Source: Bacteroidia bacterium
Lineage (GTDB): Bacteria > Bacteroidota > Bacteroidia > Cytophagales > Cyclobacteriaceae
Direction: 5' to 3'
DNA: 5,618 bases
NCBI GenBank assembly: GCA_012031955.1
Contig: JAAURZ010000196.1
Coordinates: forward strand, 1 to 5,618
Positions 1-5,517 of the stretch are shown one piece after another. The notes under the pieces are model-generated. The model saw only the letters and a list, made by a program, of their open reading frames with translations. It searched no databases and was not told the origin of the DNA. The stretch's first letter is position 1. The number at the start of each line of letters is the position of its first letter. The position numbers and the translations under genes are program-made.

Positions 1-605
1 TGCGGATGAACGTGATCGAAGTTGTGTTGGTGGCCCAGGCGGTTATCCTGGTACTCGCCAAGGTAGGGGAAACTGCCGCTTGTTACAGGTGTGTTGCGTT
101 CGAAGAACTTGTCGCCCCGCGCGTCGCCGGGAAGCATGTCTTCGATCATGGCCGGATGCACAATGAGAATGGTGTTGGTGGCGGCGTTGCGCTGATAGAA
201 CAATGGATTATTTATGTCGGGGTCGTTTCCATACACGTGAACGGGACCGATGTTCATTCTGGCCCTGCCACCTTCTGTGTCGTCGACGTTGAAGTCGATG
301 AACGACTCATTGAGCGCATTGAGAGCGCCAGTGTAGTCTTCGGCATAAAGGGCGGCACGCGCCGCAATAGCGCGGTTCACTTCAATCATATCCGCGGGCG
401 ATCCGAACCCCATCTTGATAGAGAAGTCGAACGAACTGCCGGCATTTTCAAGATCACCTTTCGCTTCGTCCAGCAATGCACGAATGGATTGCAGCGCGGC
501 ATCGAAGTCCTGGAAGGGGCCCGGGTTGTAGATATCGGCCACGTCGGTACGGATGCCATTTTGATATTGCTGCACAAGCGGCCACATTAATTGATAGGCT
601 TTGAT
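1..605 (-). CDS. SusD continuation in the shifted frame, runs off the left edge
   Basis: Downstream of the 608-611 lesion the protein continues in another minus-strand frame as about 201 codons without a stop, beginning IKAYQLMWPLVQQYQNG and running to position 1. It contains the helical stretch typical of the SusD middle region, including VNRAIAARAALYAEDYTGAL, a TPR-like helix pair, around 310-385. An in-frame ATG at 587 exists but is internal to the protein and is not a believable start. The plus-strand reading frame over 6-590 is only its complement. Confidence 0.75.
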   Translation of the reverse strand, partial: MKAYQLMWPLVQQYQNGIRTDVADIYNPGPFQDFDAALQSIRALLDEAKGDLENAGSSFDFSIKMGFGSPADMIEVNRAIAARAALYAEDYTGALNALNESFIDFNVDDTEGGRARMNIGPVHVYGNDPDINNPLFYQRNAATNTILIVHPAMIEDMLPGDARGDKFFERNTPVTSGSFPYLGEYQDNRLGHQHNFDHVHP

Positions 606-1042
606 CGTTTTGCAAAACCCAGATAGCCGGCTGCTTCCGCTGTTGTAAGTGCGTCGGTGTTTTGAACGGACTCGATCAAAATGTTGGCCTGCTTCACAGC
701 AGTGTATGGCGAAAGATAAGTACCTGCGGCAGCGAAGAAGTCGGGGTATGTTTCAGGTCCACTTTGCCCGAGCCAGTCGGAGAAGAACCGCGGATCTGAA
801 GCGAAGAACGGAGCAACCTCCCTGGAAAAACTTCCAAACATCTCGGTTGCATTTTTAAAGTATTCTCTGTGACGGGCTTCGAGGCCGGTTACGAGTCCTT
901 GCAGTTCTGCCTTGGACGCATTCACGAGCACACCTTGCAGGGAGGGGTTGTTCGGGTCGAGCACTTCATCAATCTGACACGAAAATGCCGTAGCACAAAG
1001 CAGCGCGACCAGGAATTTGATTTTCATATTATGTCGTTTCAT
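587..1042 (-). CDS. SusD N-terminal open segment (lipoprotein signal and first helices)
   Basis: This is the uninterrupted 5' reading frame of the SusD gene, 151 codons. Residues 1-145 are genuine; the last six (RSKPIN) come from the wrong frame after the missing base at 608-611. Two starts are possible. ATG at 1042 is preceded by a weak purine stretch (CAAGAAAAA). ATG five codons later at 1027 would give MKIKFLVALLCATAFSC, a more compact lipoprotein signal. I keep 1042 because it has the purine-rich leader, but the second start is a serious alternative. As it stands, this segment would yield only a short lipoprotein lacking most of the ligand-binding fold. Confidence 0.75.
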   Translation of the reverse strand: MKRHNMKIKFLVALLCATAFSCQIDEVLDPNNPSLQGVLVNASKAELQGLVTGLEARHREYFKNATEMFGSFSREVAPFFASDPRFFSDWLGQSGPETYPDFFAAAGTYLSPYTAVKQANILIESVQNTDALTTAEAAGYLGFAKRSKPIN

Positions 1043-1063
1043 TTTTTCTTGAATTTGAAATGG

Positions 1064-2869
1064 CTAGAAATCAACTGTGAGGTGGAAGAAGTAGCGGCGG
1101 GCGCTTGGGTAGGGCGTCACCTCCACGTTGGTATTCACCGGCTGTGATCCAAAATTGGATACTTCCGGATCGTAGCTTCCGTACTTAGTCGACAGCAGGA
1201 TGTTGTTGGCTGAAAAACCAACCTTCAACCGGTTGATGGCCCCGCCCAGTACCGAACTGGTGACGGACTTGGGAACGTTGTAATACAACCCTACTTCACG
1301 CAATTTCCAGTAGGTCGCGTCTTCAATATAGGCTTTTGTTTCGCCGTCCACCGCCCACTGCAAAAGGCGGTCAAGCCCATTCGGCAGGCCGTCGCCGTCA
1401 CTGTCGTTGTTCCATCCTGTGGTAGTTCCGCCGTCATCCCACAGCAGCGCCGAAAGGTTGATGTTGTCGCCGCCCTGTTTCCAGTGCACGAGGCATGAGA
1501 ACTCGAAATTCTTGAGGAACGTAAGTGTGTTTAGGAACGTCATATCGAAGTCAGCCTGGCGGTCGCCAATCACGCTGAATCCACCGGGCACATCTGCCGA
1601 AGTAGGATTGCCCACGATGGTGGTGGGTGAGTATCCTTCCGCAAGCAGGTAAGTGCCGAGGTCGGGGCCAAACCCGCCTTCGGTAAATGTCGGGATGGCC
1701 ATGCTCGTGATCTCAGACCGGTTGCGCCACCACGACACCTTCGAGAACCAGGAGAAGTTTCCGGTGTTCACAGGCGTGCCGCCGAGCGCGAGTTCAATAC
1801 CCTTGTTCTGCAGGTCGGCTGCGTTGGTCGCAATGGCCGTGATGCCGGTTGATTCCGCGGGTTGAAAGTCGAGGATAAGATCATTCACGGTCTTGATGTA
1901 GTAAGTGGCTTCAAGCGAGAGGCGATTGCCGAAGAACCCCGCGTCGATACCAAACTCGAGTTCGTTGGCTGTTTCCGGTTTAAGATCTGGCGCCACAGAC
2001 CGCGTAGTCACCTGCGCACCTACCGAACCTCCGATTACCTGGGGCTGCAACGAAAGGAAAGTGTTGCCAAAAGTAGGCAGACCACCCGACTGGCCGAATG
2101 CTATGCGTGCTTTGAGCTGATCGATTCCGGATACATTGAAGAATGAAAAATTGTGAATGTTGGCCGCCAGGCTCCCTTTGTAAAAGCTATAGAACTTGTC
2201 CTGGTCCAGATTGAGCGTCGACTTGTCGGCGCGAATGCCCAACGTTCCGATGATCTTGTCGTCGTAGTTGATTTCTTCCTGCGCATAGATGCCCACATCT
2301 CTTATTGTCTGATCAAGCTCTGACAGCACAGAGACAACCGCCGCATAACGAAGATTCTGTTGCCCGCCTGACAAGCCCCTGCCACGCACAAGTTCGTACT
2401 CAGAATTTTGGTCGAGCCTCACAGCACCGACCTGCGTAGTGAAATTGGTTTTGCCCACTGAATTGTTCATGATCAGAAATCCCTGGATGTTGGCATTCAG
2501 ATCATCCTGACTTCCTGCTGTCAGGTCGCCAGGGTTGGCACCTGCCCGCTGATGCTGCAGTATTTCGGGGAAGTGTACCAACGAGTTGCCACTCATGTAA
2601 TCGACACCGCCATTGAGGACAAATTTGAGATAGGTGTTACCCTTGCGCAGCAGGTCGACATTCAACGCGGCGGCCGCGATAAACCTGTTTACCTGCAGGT
2701 TGTTGGTGGCCAGGTCGCGAATAGCCAGCGGGTTGTCGTTGAAGTACGGGTTGTCGGGGTAGTTGGCCGTTTTCGTCGGGGAAGAGATTTGCGTACGATT
2801 TAGTGTAGGCGATTGCGTAACCCAAGCTGCCTCCCGTATTGTTTTGGTTACCAGTGAAACCTCTGTCAT
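1064..2869 (-). CDS. SusC C-terminal open segment: most of the transmembrane barrel
   Basis: This is the longest uninterrupted piece, 601 codons. The first 35 come from the wrong frame; genuine SusC sequence begins at about 2764 with NYPDNPYFNDNPLAIRD, residue 435 of the restored protein. It then covers the beta-barrel with family-typical stretches such as LKPETANELEFGIDAGFF, LSLEATYYIKTVNDLILD, NKGIELALGG, YWKLREVGLYYNVP and YGSYDPEVSNFG, ending at VDF. An aspartate-rich loop, DSDGDG at residues 888-893, resembles a calcium-binding loop. ATG 2869 has no convincing ribosome binding site and is not a true start. susD starts 21 bp beyond the stop. Confidence 0.85.
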   Translation of the reverse strand: MTEVSLVTKTIREAAWVTQSPTLNRTQISSPTKTANYPDNPYFNDNPLAIRDLATNNLQVNRFIAAAALNVDLLRKGNTYLKFVLNGGVDYMSGNSLVHFPEILQHQRAGANPGDLTAGSQDDLNANIQGFLIMNNSVGKTNFTTQVGAVRLDQNSEYELVRGRGLSGGQQNLRYAAVVSVLSELDQTIRDVGIYAQEEINYDDKIIGTLGIRADKSTLNLDQDKFYSFYKGSLAANIHNFSFFNVSGIDQLKARIAFGQSGGLPTFGNTFLSLQPQVIGGSVGAQVTTRSVAPDLKPETANELEFGIDAGFFGNRLSLEATYYIKTVNDLILDFQPAESTGITAIATNAADLQNKGIELALGGTPVNTGNFSWFSKVSWWRNRSEITSMAIPTFTEGGFGPDLGTYLLAEGYSPTTIVGNPTSADVPGGFSVIGDRQADFDMTFLNTLTFLKNFEFSCLVHWKQGGDNINLSALLWDDGGTTTGWNNDSDGDGLPNGLDRLLQWAVDGETKAYIEDATYWKLREVGLYYNVPKSVTSSVLGGAINRLKVGFSANNILLSTKYGSYDPEVSNFGSQPVNTNVEVTPYPSARRYFFHLTVDF

Positions 2870-2905
2870 TGTCCGTCTTTGTATAAGCGGTGTTCAGGGA
2901 TAGTT

Positions 2906-3490
2906 TTATTTTATCAGAGACTTTGTGGTCGATGTTGGCGCGGAGGGAATACCGTTTGAAGCCAGTGTTTTTGATAATACCATCCTGTCCTGCAGGCCGC
3001 CCGAGACATAGAAGGAAGTTTTATCGGAGCCACCTGTCACGCTTATCTGTGAGTTCACGAGCACACCTGTTTCACCGTAGAGTTCATCTTCCCAGTCGGT
3101 AAGTCGTCCTTCCGACTTCGCTTGATTGAAGGCAGCCAGTTCGCCGGGAGCGGCGGCGGGAGAGAAGTAGGCGTTGATCTTGTCCTCATCCCAGGTGTCG
3201 TACCATTTGAGGTTCTGACCCTTTGCGATACCGATATCCTGGTTGAAACTCACTTTCGTCTTGCCCTGTTGTCCGCGTTTTGTGGTGATGATGATTACAC
3301 CCGCGTTGGCGCGCGTCCCATAGATTGCCGCCGCCGAAGGTCCTTTCAAAATTTCCACGCGCTCGATGTCGTCGGGGTTCAAATCAGCTATCCGGTTAGC
3401 GCCGTCGTCCTGGTTGTTTGTGCTCGTACCGGCGCCGGCACCACTCACTTCGGTGCGACCCGTTCGCACGGACGTGTTGTTGATGTACAC
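2906..3490 (-). CDS. SusC middle open segment: rest of plug and first barrel strands
   Basis: The restored protein enters this frame at about 3496 (DGVYINNTSVRTG). The segment carries the C-terminal half of the plug, with IERVEILKGPSAAAIYG and AGVIIITTKRG, both hallmark SusC plug motifs, and then early barrel sequence (SVTGGSDKTSFYVSGGLQD). From 2986 onward the frame is wrong; about 26 tail residues before the stop at 2906-2908 are not SusC. The correct reading continues in a third frame between about 2987 and 2766, as QDGIIKNTGFKRYSLRANI, which is the normal SusC continuation. Confidence 0.75.
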   Translation of the reverse strand: MYINNTSVRTGRTEVSGAGAGTSTNNQDDGANRIADLNPDDIERVEILKGPSAAAIYGTRANAGVIIITTKRGQQGKTKVSFNQDIGIAKGQNLKWYDTWDEDKINAYFSPAAAPGELAAFNQAKSEGRLTDWEDELYGETGVLVNSQISVTGGSDKTSFYVSGGLQDRMVLSKTLASNGIPSAPTSTTKSLIK

Positions 3491-4041
3491 GCCGTCGACA
3501 TGTAAAGCGGCTGCGATGAACCAGCTCCCAGCGTCGAGATGCCGCGGAACTGCACGTTAACACCGCCACCGGGAGCGCCGCCGTTGGCGTTCATGTTCAC
3601 GCCCGTTACCTTGCCGTACAGTGCGTAGTCGAGCGTTTGAGGGTTGGTGGTGCCCATCAACTCATTGGCGTCAACACTCACAATGGCGTTGGCCAGGTTG
3701 GAGCGCTTCACTGTTGTTGCCAGACCCGACACCACTACTTCTTCGAGGCTGGTGATGTCTTCTTCCATCGTTACCGAAATGGACGACGTTGAGTTTGTTA
3801 CCTGGACTTCCGAACTTCGATAACCGATGAATGAAAGGACCAGCGTTTCAGGACTGCTGGTAACGCTGATCGTGAAAGCGCCATTCACGTCGGTGATGGT
3901 ACCTTGGGTGGTACCTTTTATCACTACATTGACGCCAGCAATTGACTCGCCTGTGCGCGCGTCGGTCACTTTACCCTGGACGGTGTAGTCCTGGGCAAAT
4001 GCCAATCCTGTTGTGAAGCACACAAAAAAAGGATTTGGCAT
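3445..4041 (-). CDS. SusC N-terminal open segment: partial signal peptide, CarboxypepD_reg-like domain, TonB box, start of plug
   Basis: This frame opens at an ATG at 4041 that is probably not the real start. It gives MPNPFFVCFTTGLAFAQ, a signal peptide without basic residues, whereas the ATG at 4064 joined across the T-run gives MVKFYRVTC before the same hydrophobic core. Sequence after the signal peptide is a carboxypeptidase-regulatory-like beta-sandwich (VQGKVTDARTGESIAGVNVV, GTITDVNGAF, SFIGYRS), then SLEEVVVSG as TonB box, then plug sequence with VNVQFRGISTLG. It is genuine down to about 3499; the final 17 residues after LYM are out of frame. Confidence 0.75.
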   Translation of the reverse strand: MPNPFFVCFTTGLAFAQDYTVQGKVTDARTGESIAGVNVVIKGTTQGTITDVNGAFTISVTSSPETLVLSFIGYRSSEVQVTNSTSSISVTMEEDITSLEEVVVSGLATTVKRSNLANAIVSVDANELMGTTNPQTLDYALYGKVTGVNMNANGGAPGGGVNVQFRGISTLGAGSSQPLYMSTACTSTTRPCERVAPK

Positions 4042-4068
4042 GTTACTCTGTAGAATTTTACCATAGTA

Positions 4069-4095
4069 GTTAAGGTTTTGTTAACTGATTGTTAA
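4069..4095 (-). repeat. Three TTAAC direct repeats with exact 11-bp spacing, upstream of the inferred susC start
   Basis: Read on the minus strand, TTAAC begins at 4095, 4084 and 4073, two exact 11-bp steps. The first two copies extend to TTAACAA and the third reads TTAACTA. The last copy ends five bases before the inferred susC ATG at 4064. An 11-bp period is about one DNA helical turn, so the copies would lie on one face of the helix. They could be operator half-sites or a leader-RNA protein site. The region is A/T-rich, so chance is possible. Confidence 0.5.
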
Positions 4096-4109
4096 AATGG
4101 ATAACTAAC

Positions 4110-4117
4110 GAAAGTTA
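4110..4117 (-). promoter_or_regulatory. Candidate -7 element for the susC-susD unit
   Basis: Minus-strand TAACTTTC matches the Bacteroidota -7 consensus TAnnTTTG at all but the last base and lies about 45 bases upstream of the inferred susC start. No good TTTG -33 element is seen at the expected distance; only TTTAC near 4134-4138 is available, and it is too close. The same bases also form a CTAAC-GAAA-GTTAG inverted repeat (4105-4118). Weak call. Confidence 0.25.
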
Positions 4118-4154
4118 GGAGAATATCTGACTTGTAAAATATGATTCGGACTAG

Positions 4155-4189
4155 TTGGGGGATATCGCTATAACCTTCCGTAATCTTTG
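4155..4189 (+). promoter_or_regulatory. Candidate promoter for the Nudix hydrolase gene
   Basis: A TTG at 4155-4157 is followed by TAATCTTTG at 4181-4189, which approximates the Bacteroidota -33/-7 pair (TTTG and TAnnTTTG). The -7 element has one extra base or one mismatch, and the 23-base spacer is slightly long. It would leave a leader of roughly 45 bases before the ATG at 4243. Weak call made from the consensus alone. Confidence 0.3.
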
Positions 4190-4242
4190 CCGACTGAAAA
4201 ATTTTGATCTATTTATACCGAAGCTTGATTTTGAAAGAGTTG

Positions 4243-4878
4243 ATGTTCAGCGAATTGTGTGACTTTTTGAGCCAGCGTCTGGCTGCGCCACTGCCTGGCG
4301 CCGCCGCACACGAAGCCATGCGGGCAATACCTGTCGGACGTCTGATTCCCGACTTTCAGCATAAAATTCCCCCTAAACGCGGGAGTGTTTTGATCGCCCT
4401 CTATGACCTAAATGGGGTGGTCCATTTCCCCCTTATCAAGCGCCCTGACTACACAGGGGCACACAGCGGGCAAATCTCGCTGCCCGGAGGAAAGGCCGAG
4501 GCAGGGGAGACGGTAATCGATACTGCCCTTAGAGAAGGCGAGGAGGAAATTGGGATACGGGGTAGCCAGCTTACCGTGCTTGGAAGCCTGAGTGAGTTCT
4601 TCGTAATTCCGAGCAATTTTCTCGTTACTCCCGTGGTGGCTGTGATGCACCAGGTGCCGAAATATGTGCCGGACAAAAGGGAGGTGGCGCGCATTCTCGA
4701 AGGGAATGTCGCTGAGTTGGTAAGCGAGTCGGCGGTACTCGTAAAAGAAATCGTTGCGGCCGGCATGTTCCAGATGAGAGCCCCACACTTTGAGATCGAC
4801 GGCGAGGTGGTGTGGGGAGCGACTGCGATGATCCTGAACGAATTCCGGACCATCCTGCGCGAGGGCGTAGCGCGTTAA
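4243..4878 (+). CDS. Nudix hydrolase, coenzyme A pyrophosphatase type (NudL/YeaB-like)
   Basis: The 211-residue product is predicted to be a cytosolic, metal-dependent hydrolase that splits CoA or acyl-CoA into 3',5'-ADP and (acyl-)phosphopantetheine. The Nudix box is complete at residues 83-105: Gly83, Glu89, Arg97-Glu98, Glu101-Glu102, Gly104, fitting GX5EX7REUXEEXGU. Directly before it, LIKRPDYTGAHSGQISLPGG (64-83) matches the CoA-pyrophosphatase (NuCoA) signature, with the conserved HxGQ as His74, Gly76, Gln77. This is what separates it from generic Nudix enzymes. I choose ATG 4243 because AAAGAG at 4234-4239 sits just upstream and residue 2 onward reads like the family N-terminus; an in-frame TTG at 4204 would add 13 residues with no clear ribosome site. 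Gly99 in the box is unusual, since a hydrophobic or small residue such as Ala is more typical. The frame is intact. Substrate is inferred from motif, not proven. Confidence 0.92.
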   Translation: MFSELCDFLSQRLAAPLPGAAAHEAMRAIPVGRLIPDFQHKIPPKRGSVLIALYDLNGVVHFPLIKRPDYTGAHSGQISLPGGKAEAGETVIDTALREGEEEIGIRGSQLTVLGSLSEFFVIPSNFLVTPVVAVMHQVPKYVPDKREVARILEGNVAELVSESAVLVKEIVAAGMFQMRAPHFEIDGEVVWGATAMILNEFRTILREGVAR

Positions 4879-5435
4879 TGTTCCGGCGAAGGCCTGCCCG
4901 ACACTTTGCTGGCATAGGCCTCCAGTTTCCCGATTTCCTGATCGATCATCCAAAGGCCAACGCCTTCCTCGCCAATCAAGTCGAACAATTCGACGGCACG
5001 CCGCGCAAGTGTCTCTTCTTCGCGCTGCTCCATCACGTACCACTGCAGAAAATTGAACGTCGCGAAATCCTTGATGGAAAAACAGTGATCGACAATCTGG
5101 TTGATCGACTTGGTTACTTCGAGTTCGTGATGCAACACGTTTTCAAACACTTCTCGCAGGTTCTTGAAACTGTGTTTGAGTTTGCTGATCTCGGGTTGAA
5201 GCGCGTGTCCACCCGCTGCGTTCACATAGCGGAACAACTTGAGCATGTGACGCCGTTCTTCTTCCGAATGATTGTAAAGGAAACCCGACGACACATCATA
5301 CCCCTGGGTTTCGCACCACGAGGCCATCGACAAATAGGCTGCCGACGACTTACCTTCCATCATGATCTGCTTATTGAGCAGCGACTCCGTCTCTTTAGTG
5401 AGTGATCGTTTTGGGGTGAGGTGTTGCTGTTTCAT
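4875..5435 (-). CDS. Bacterial non-haem ferritin (FtnA-like iron-storage protein)
   Basis: The 186-residue product is a four-helix-bundle ferritin expected to assemble into a cytosolic 24-subunit shell that oxidises Fe(II) and stores ferric mineral. Compared with E. coli FtnA as I recall it, all ferroxidase-centre residues are present: Glu27, Tyr34, Glu60, His63, Glu104, Gln137 and third-site Glu139/Glu140. The stretch NFLQWYVMEQ is close to identical with FtnA. The N-terminus is about ten residues longer than FtnA (MKQQHLTPKRSLTKE), polar and not a signal peptide. There is no haem-binding Met at the bacterioferritin position that I can identify, so plain ferritin is preferred to Bfr. No Shine-Dalgarno is seen before ATG 5435, as is common in Bacteroidota. 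Its stop codon overlaps that of the convergent Nudix gene. A 28-bp palindrome lies 31 bp upstream of the start. Confidence 0.95.
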   Translation of the reverse strand: MKQQHLTPKRSLTKETESLLNKQIMMEGKSSAAYLSMASWCETQGYDVSSGFLYNHSEEERRHMLKLFRYVNAAGGHALQPEISKLKHSFKNLREVFENVLHHELEVTKSINQIVDHCFSIKDFATFNFLQWYVMEQREEETLARRAVELFDLIGEEGVGLWMIDQEIGKLEAYASKVSGRPSPEH

Positions 5436-5451
5436 AGGTGTTGCATTTGAT

Positions 5452-5465
5452 GTTTTTACAAAAAC
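5452..5465. repeat. Short A/T-rich inverted repeat GTTTTT-AC-AAAAAC upstream of ferritin
   Basis: Six-base arms GTTTTT (5452-5457) and AAAAAC (5460-5465) flank a two-base centre, 16 bases upstream of the ferritin ATG. It could be an operator half-site pair, or simply the T-run of the adjacent terminator next to an A-run. The minus-strand bases 5466-5459 (TGTTTTTG) also resemble a -7 element with one mismatch. Low certainty. Confidence 0.3.
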
Positions 5466-5494
5466 AGAAAGAGGCTGAAATTTCAGCCTCTTTC
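5460..5494 (-). terminator. Probable intrinsic terminator of the Lys-rich gene: perfect 28-bp palindrome plus T-run
   Basis: Positions 5467-5480 and 5481-5494 are exact inverted repeats (GAAAGAGGCTGAAA and its complement), giving a 28-bp perfect palindrome. On the minus strand the hairpin is followed after two bases by five T (5464-5460), the layout of an intrinsic terminator for the gene ending at 5518. On the plus strand the hairpin is followed by ATCGAATCC with no T-run, so it is not bidirectional in the usual sense. It lies 31 bp from the ferritin start, leaving very little room for a separate ferritin promoter downstream of it. Confidence 0.75.
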
Positions 5495-5517
5495 ATCGAA
5501 TCCTTAAAAGAAGCTGT

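Larger units (their letters stand above)
1..1042 (-). pseudogene. SusD/RagB-family outer-membrane nutrient-binding lipoprotein, frameshifted and cut by the window edge
   Basis: SusD-family proteins are surface lipoproteins that cap a SusC transporter and capture its ligand. The visible part is about 347 residues, reading from 1042 off the left edge; family members usually have 450-600, so the C-terminal part is missing. The N-terminus has a short basic stretch, a hydrophobic segment and Cys22 in the context ATAFSC, a relaxed signal-peptidase II lipobox. It is followed by QIDE, compatible with a Bacteroidota lipoprotein export signal, and by DPNNPS, common in the family. One base is missing from an A-run read on the minus strand (608-611). 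Uncorrected, translation ends at 587-589; adding one A continues the family-like GFAKTIKAYQL and stays open to position 1. The gene follows susC by 21 bp on the same strand. The ligand cannot be predicted. Whether the break is real or a sequencing error is undecided. Confidence 0.85.
1064..4064 (-). pseudogene. SusC/RagA-family TonB-linked outer-membrane transporter, interrupted by four apparent single-base indels
   Basis: SusC proteins are 22-strand TonB-dependent outer-membrane barrels that import ligands delivered by a SusD lid, using energy from TonB-ExbBD. Restoring three missing bases (T-run 4024-4030; G at 3498/3499; C at 2986/2987) and removing one extra C (2765-2766) gives exactly 1001 codons including the stop, a normal family length. 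Domain order in the restored protein: signal peptide about 1-24 (MVKFYR, hydrophobic core, AFA-Q); CarboxypepD_reg-like domain about 29-101; TonB box EEVVVSG 108-114; plug about 115-265, including LYMVDGVYI and YGTRANAGVIIITTKRG; barrel about 266-1000, ending in the aromatic VDF typical of outer-membrane proteins. The start at 4064 is preferred over ATG 4041 because only it supplies the basic N-region. No in-frame stops arise from substitutions. This is either recent decay or sequencing error. The ligand is unknown. Confidence 0.9.

Noticed and set aside
6..590. Long plus-strand open frame of 194 codons
   Set aside because: It is the complement of the SusD coding frame; the minus-strand translation gives recognisable SusD sequence and the plus frame resembles nothing.
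2765..3499. Programmed ribosomal frameshifting to explain the split susC
   Set aside because: Four separate shifts in one gene, without slippery heptamers at three of the sites, is not a known arrangement; error or mutation is simpler.
3122..3505. Plus-strand open frame of 127 codons opposite susC
   Set aside because: It is antisense to the conserved plug motifs of SusC and has no recognisable family or ribosome binding site.
4105..4118. CTAAC-GAAA-GTTAG hairpin as a terminator or small RNA
   Set aside because: A five-base, A/T-rich stem with no T-run is too weak; it may just reflect promoter sequence.
4204..4242. TTG start that would extend the Nudix protein by 13 residues
   Set aside because: There is no Shine-Dalgarno in front of it, while AAAGAG precedes ATG 4243 and the extension falls outside the family N-terminus.
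4408..5043. Minus-strand open frame of 211 codons across the Nudix gene and the ferritin 3' end
   Set aside because: It overlaps two genes with complete catalytic motifs, and its own translation is Arg/His-rich and low in family resemblance, typical of a shadow frame.
4812..5405. Plus-strand open frame of 197 codons opposite ferritin
   Set aside because: The minus strand encodes ferritin with all ferroxidase residues; this frame is its complement.
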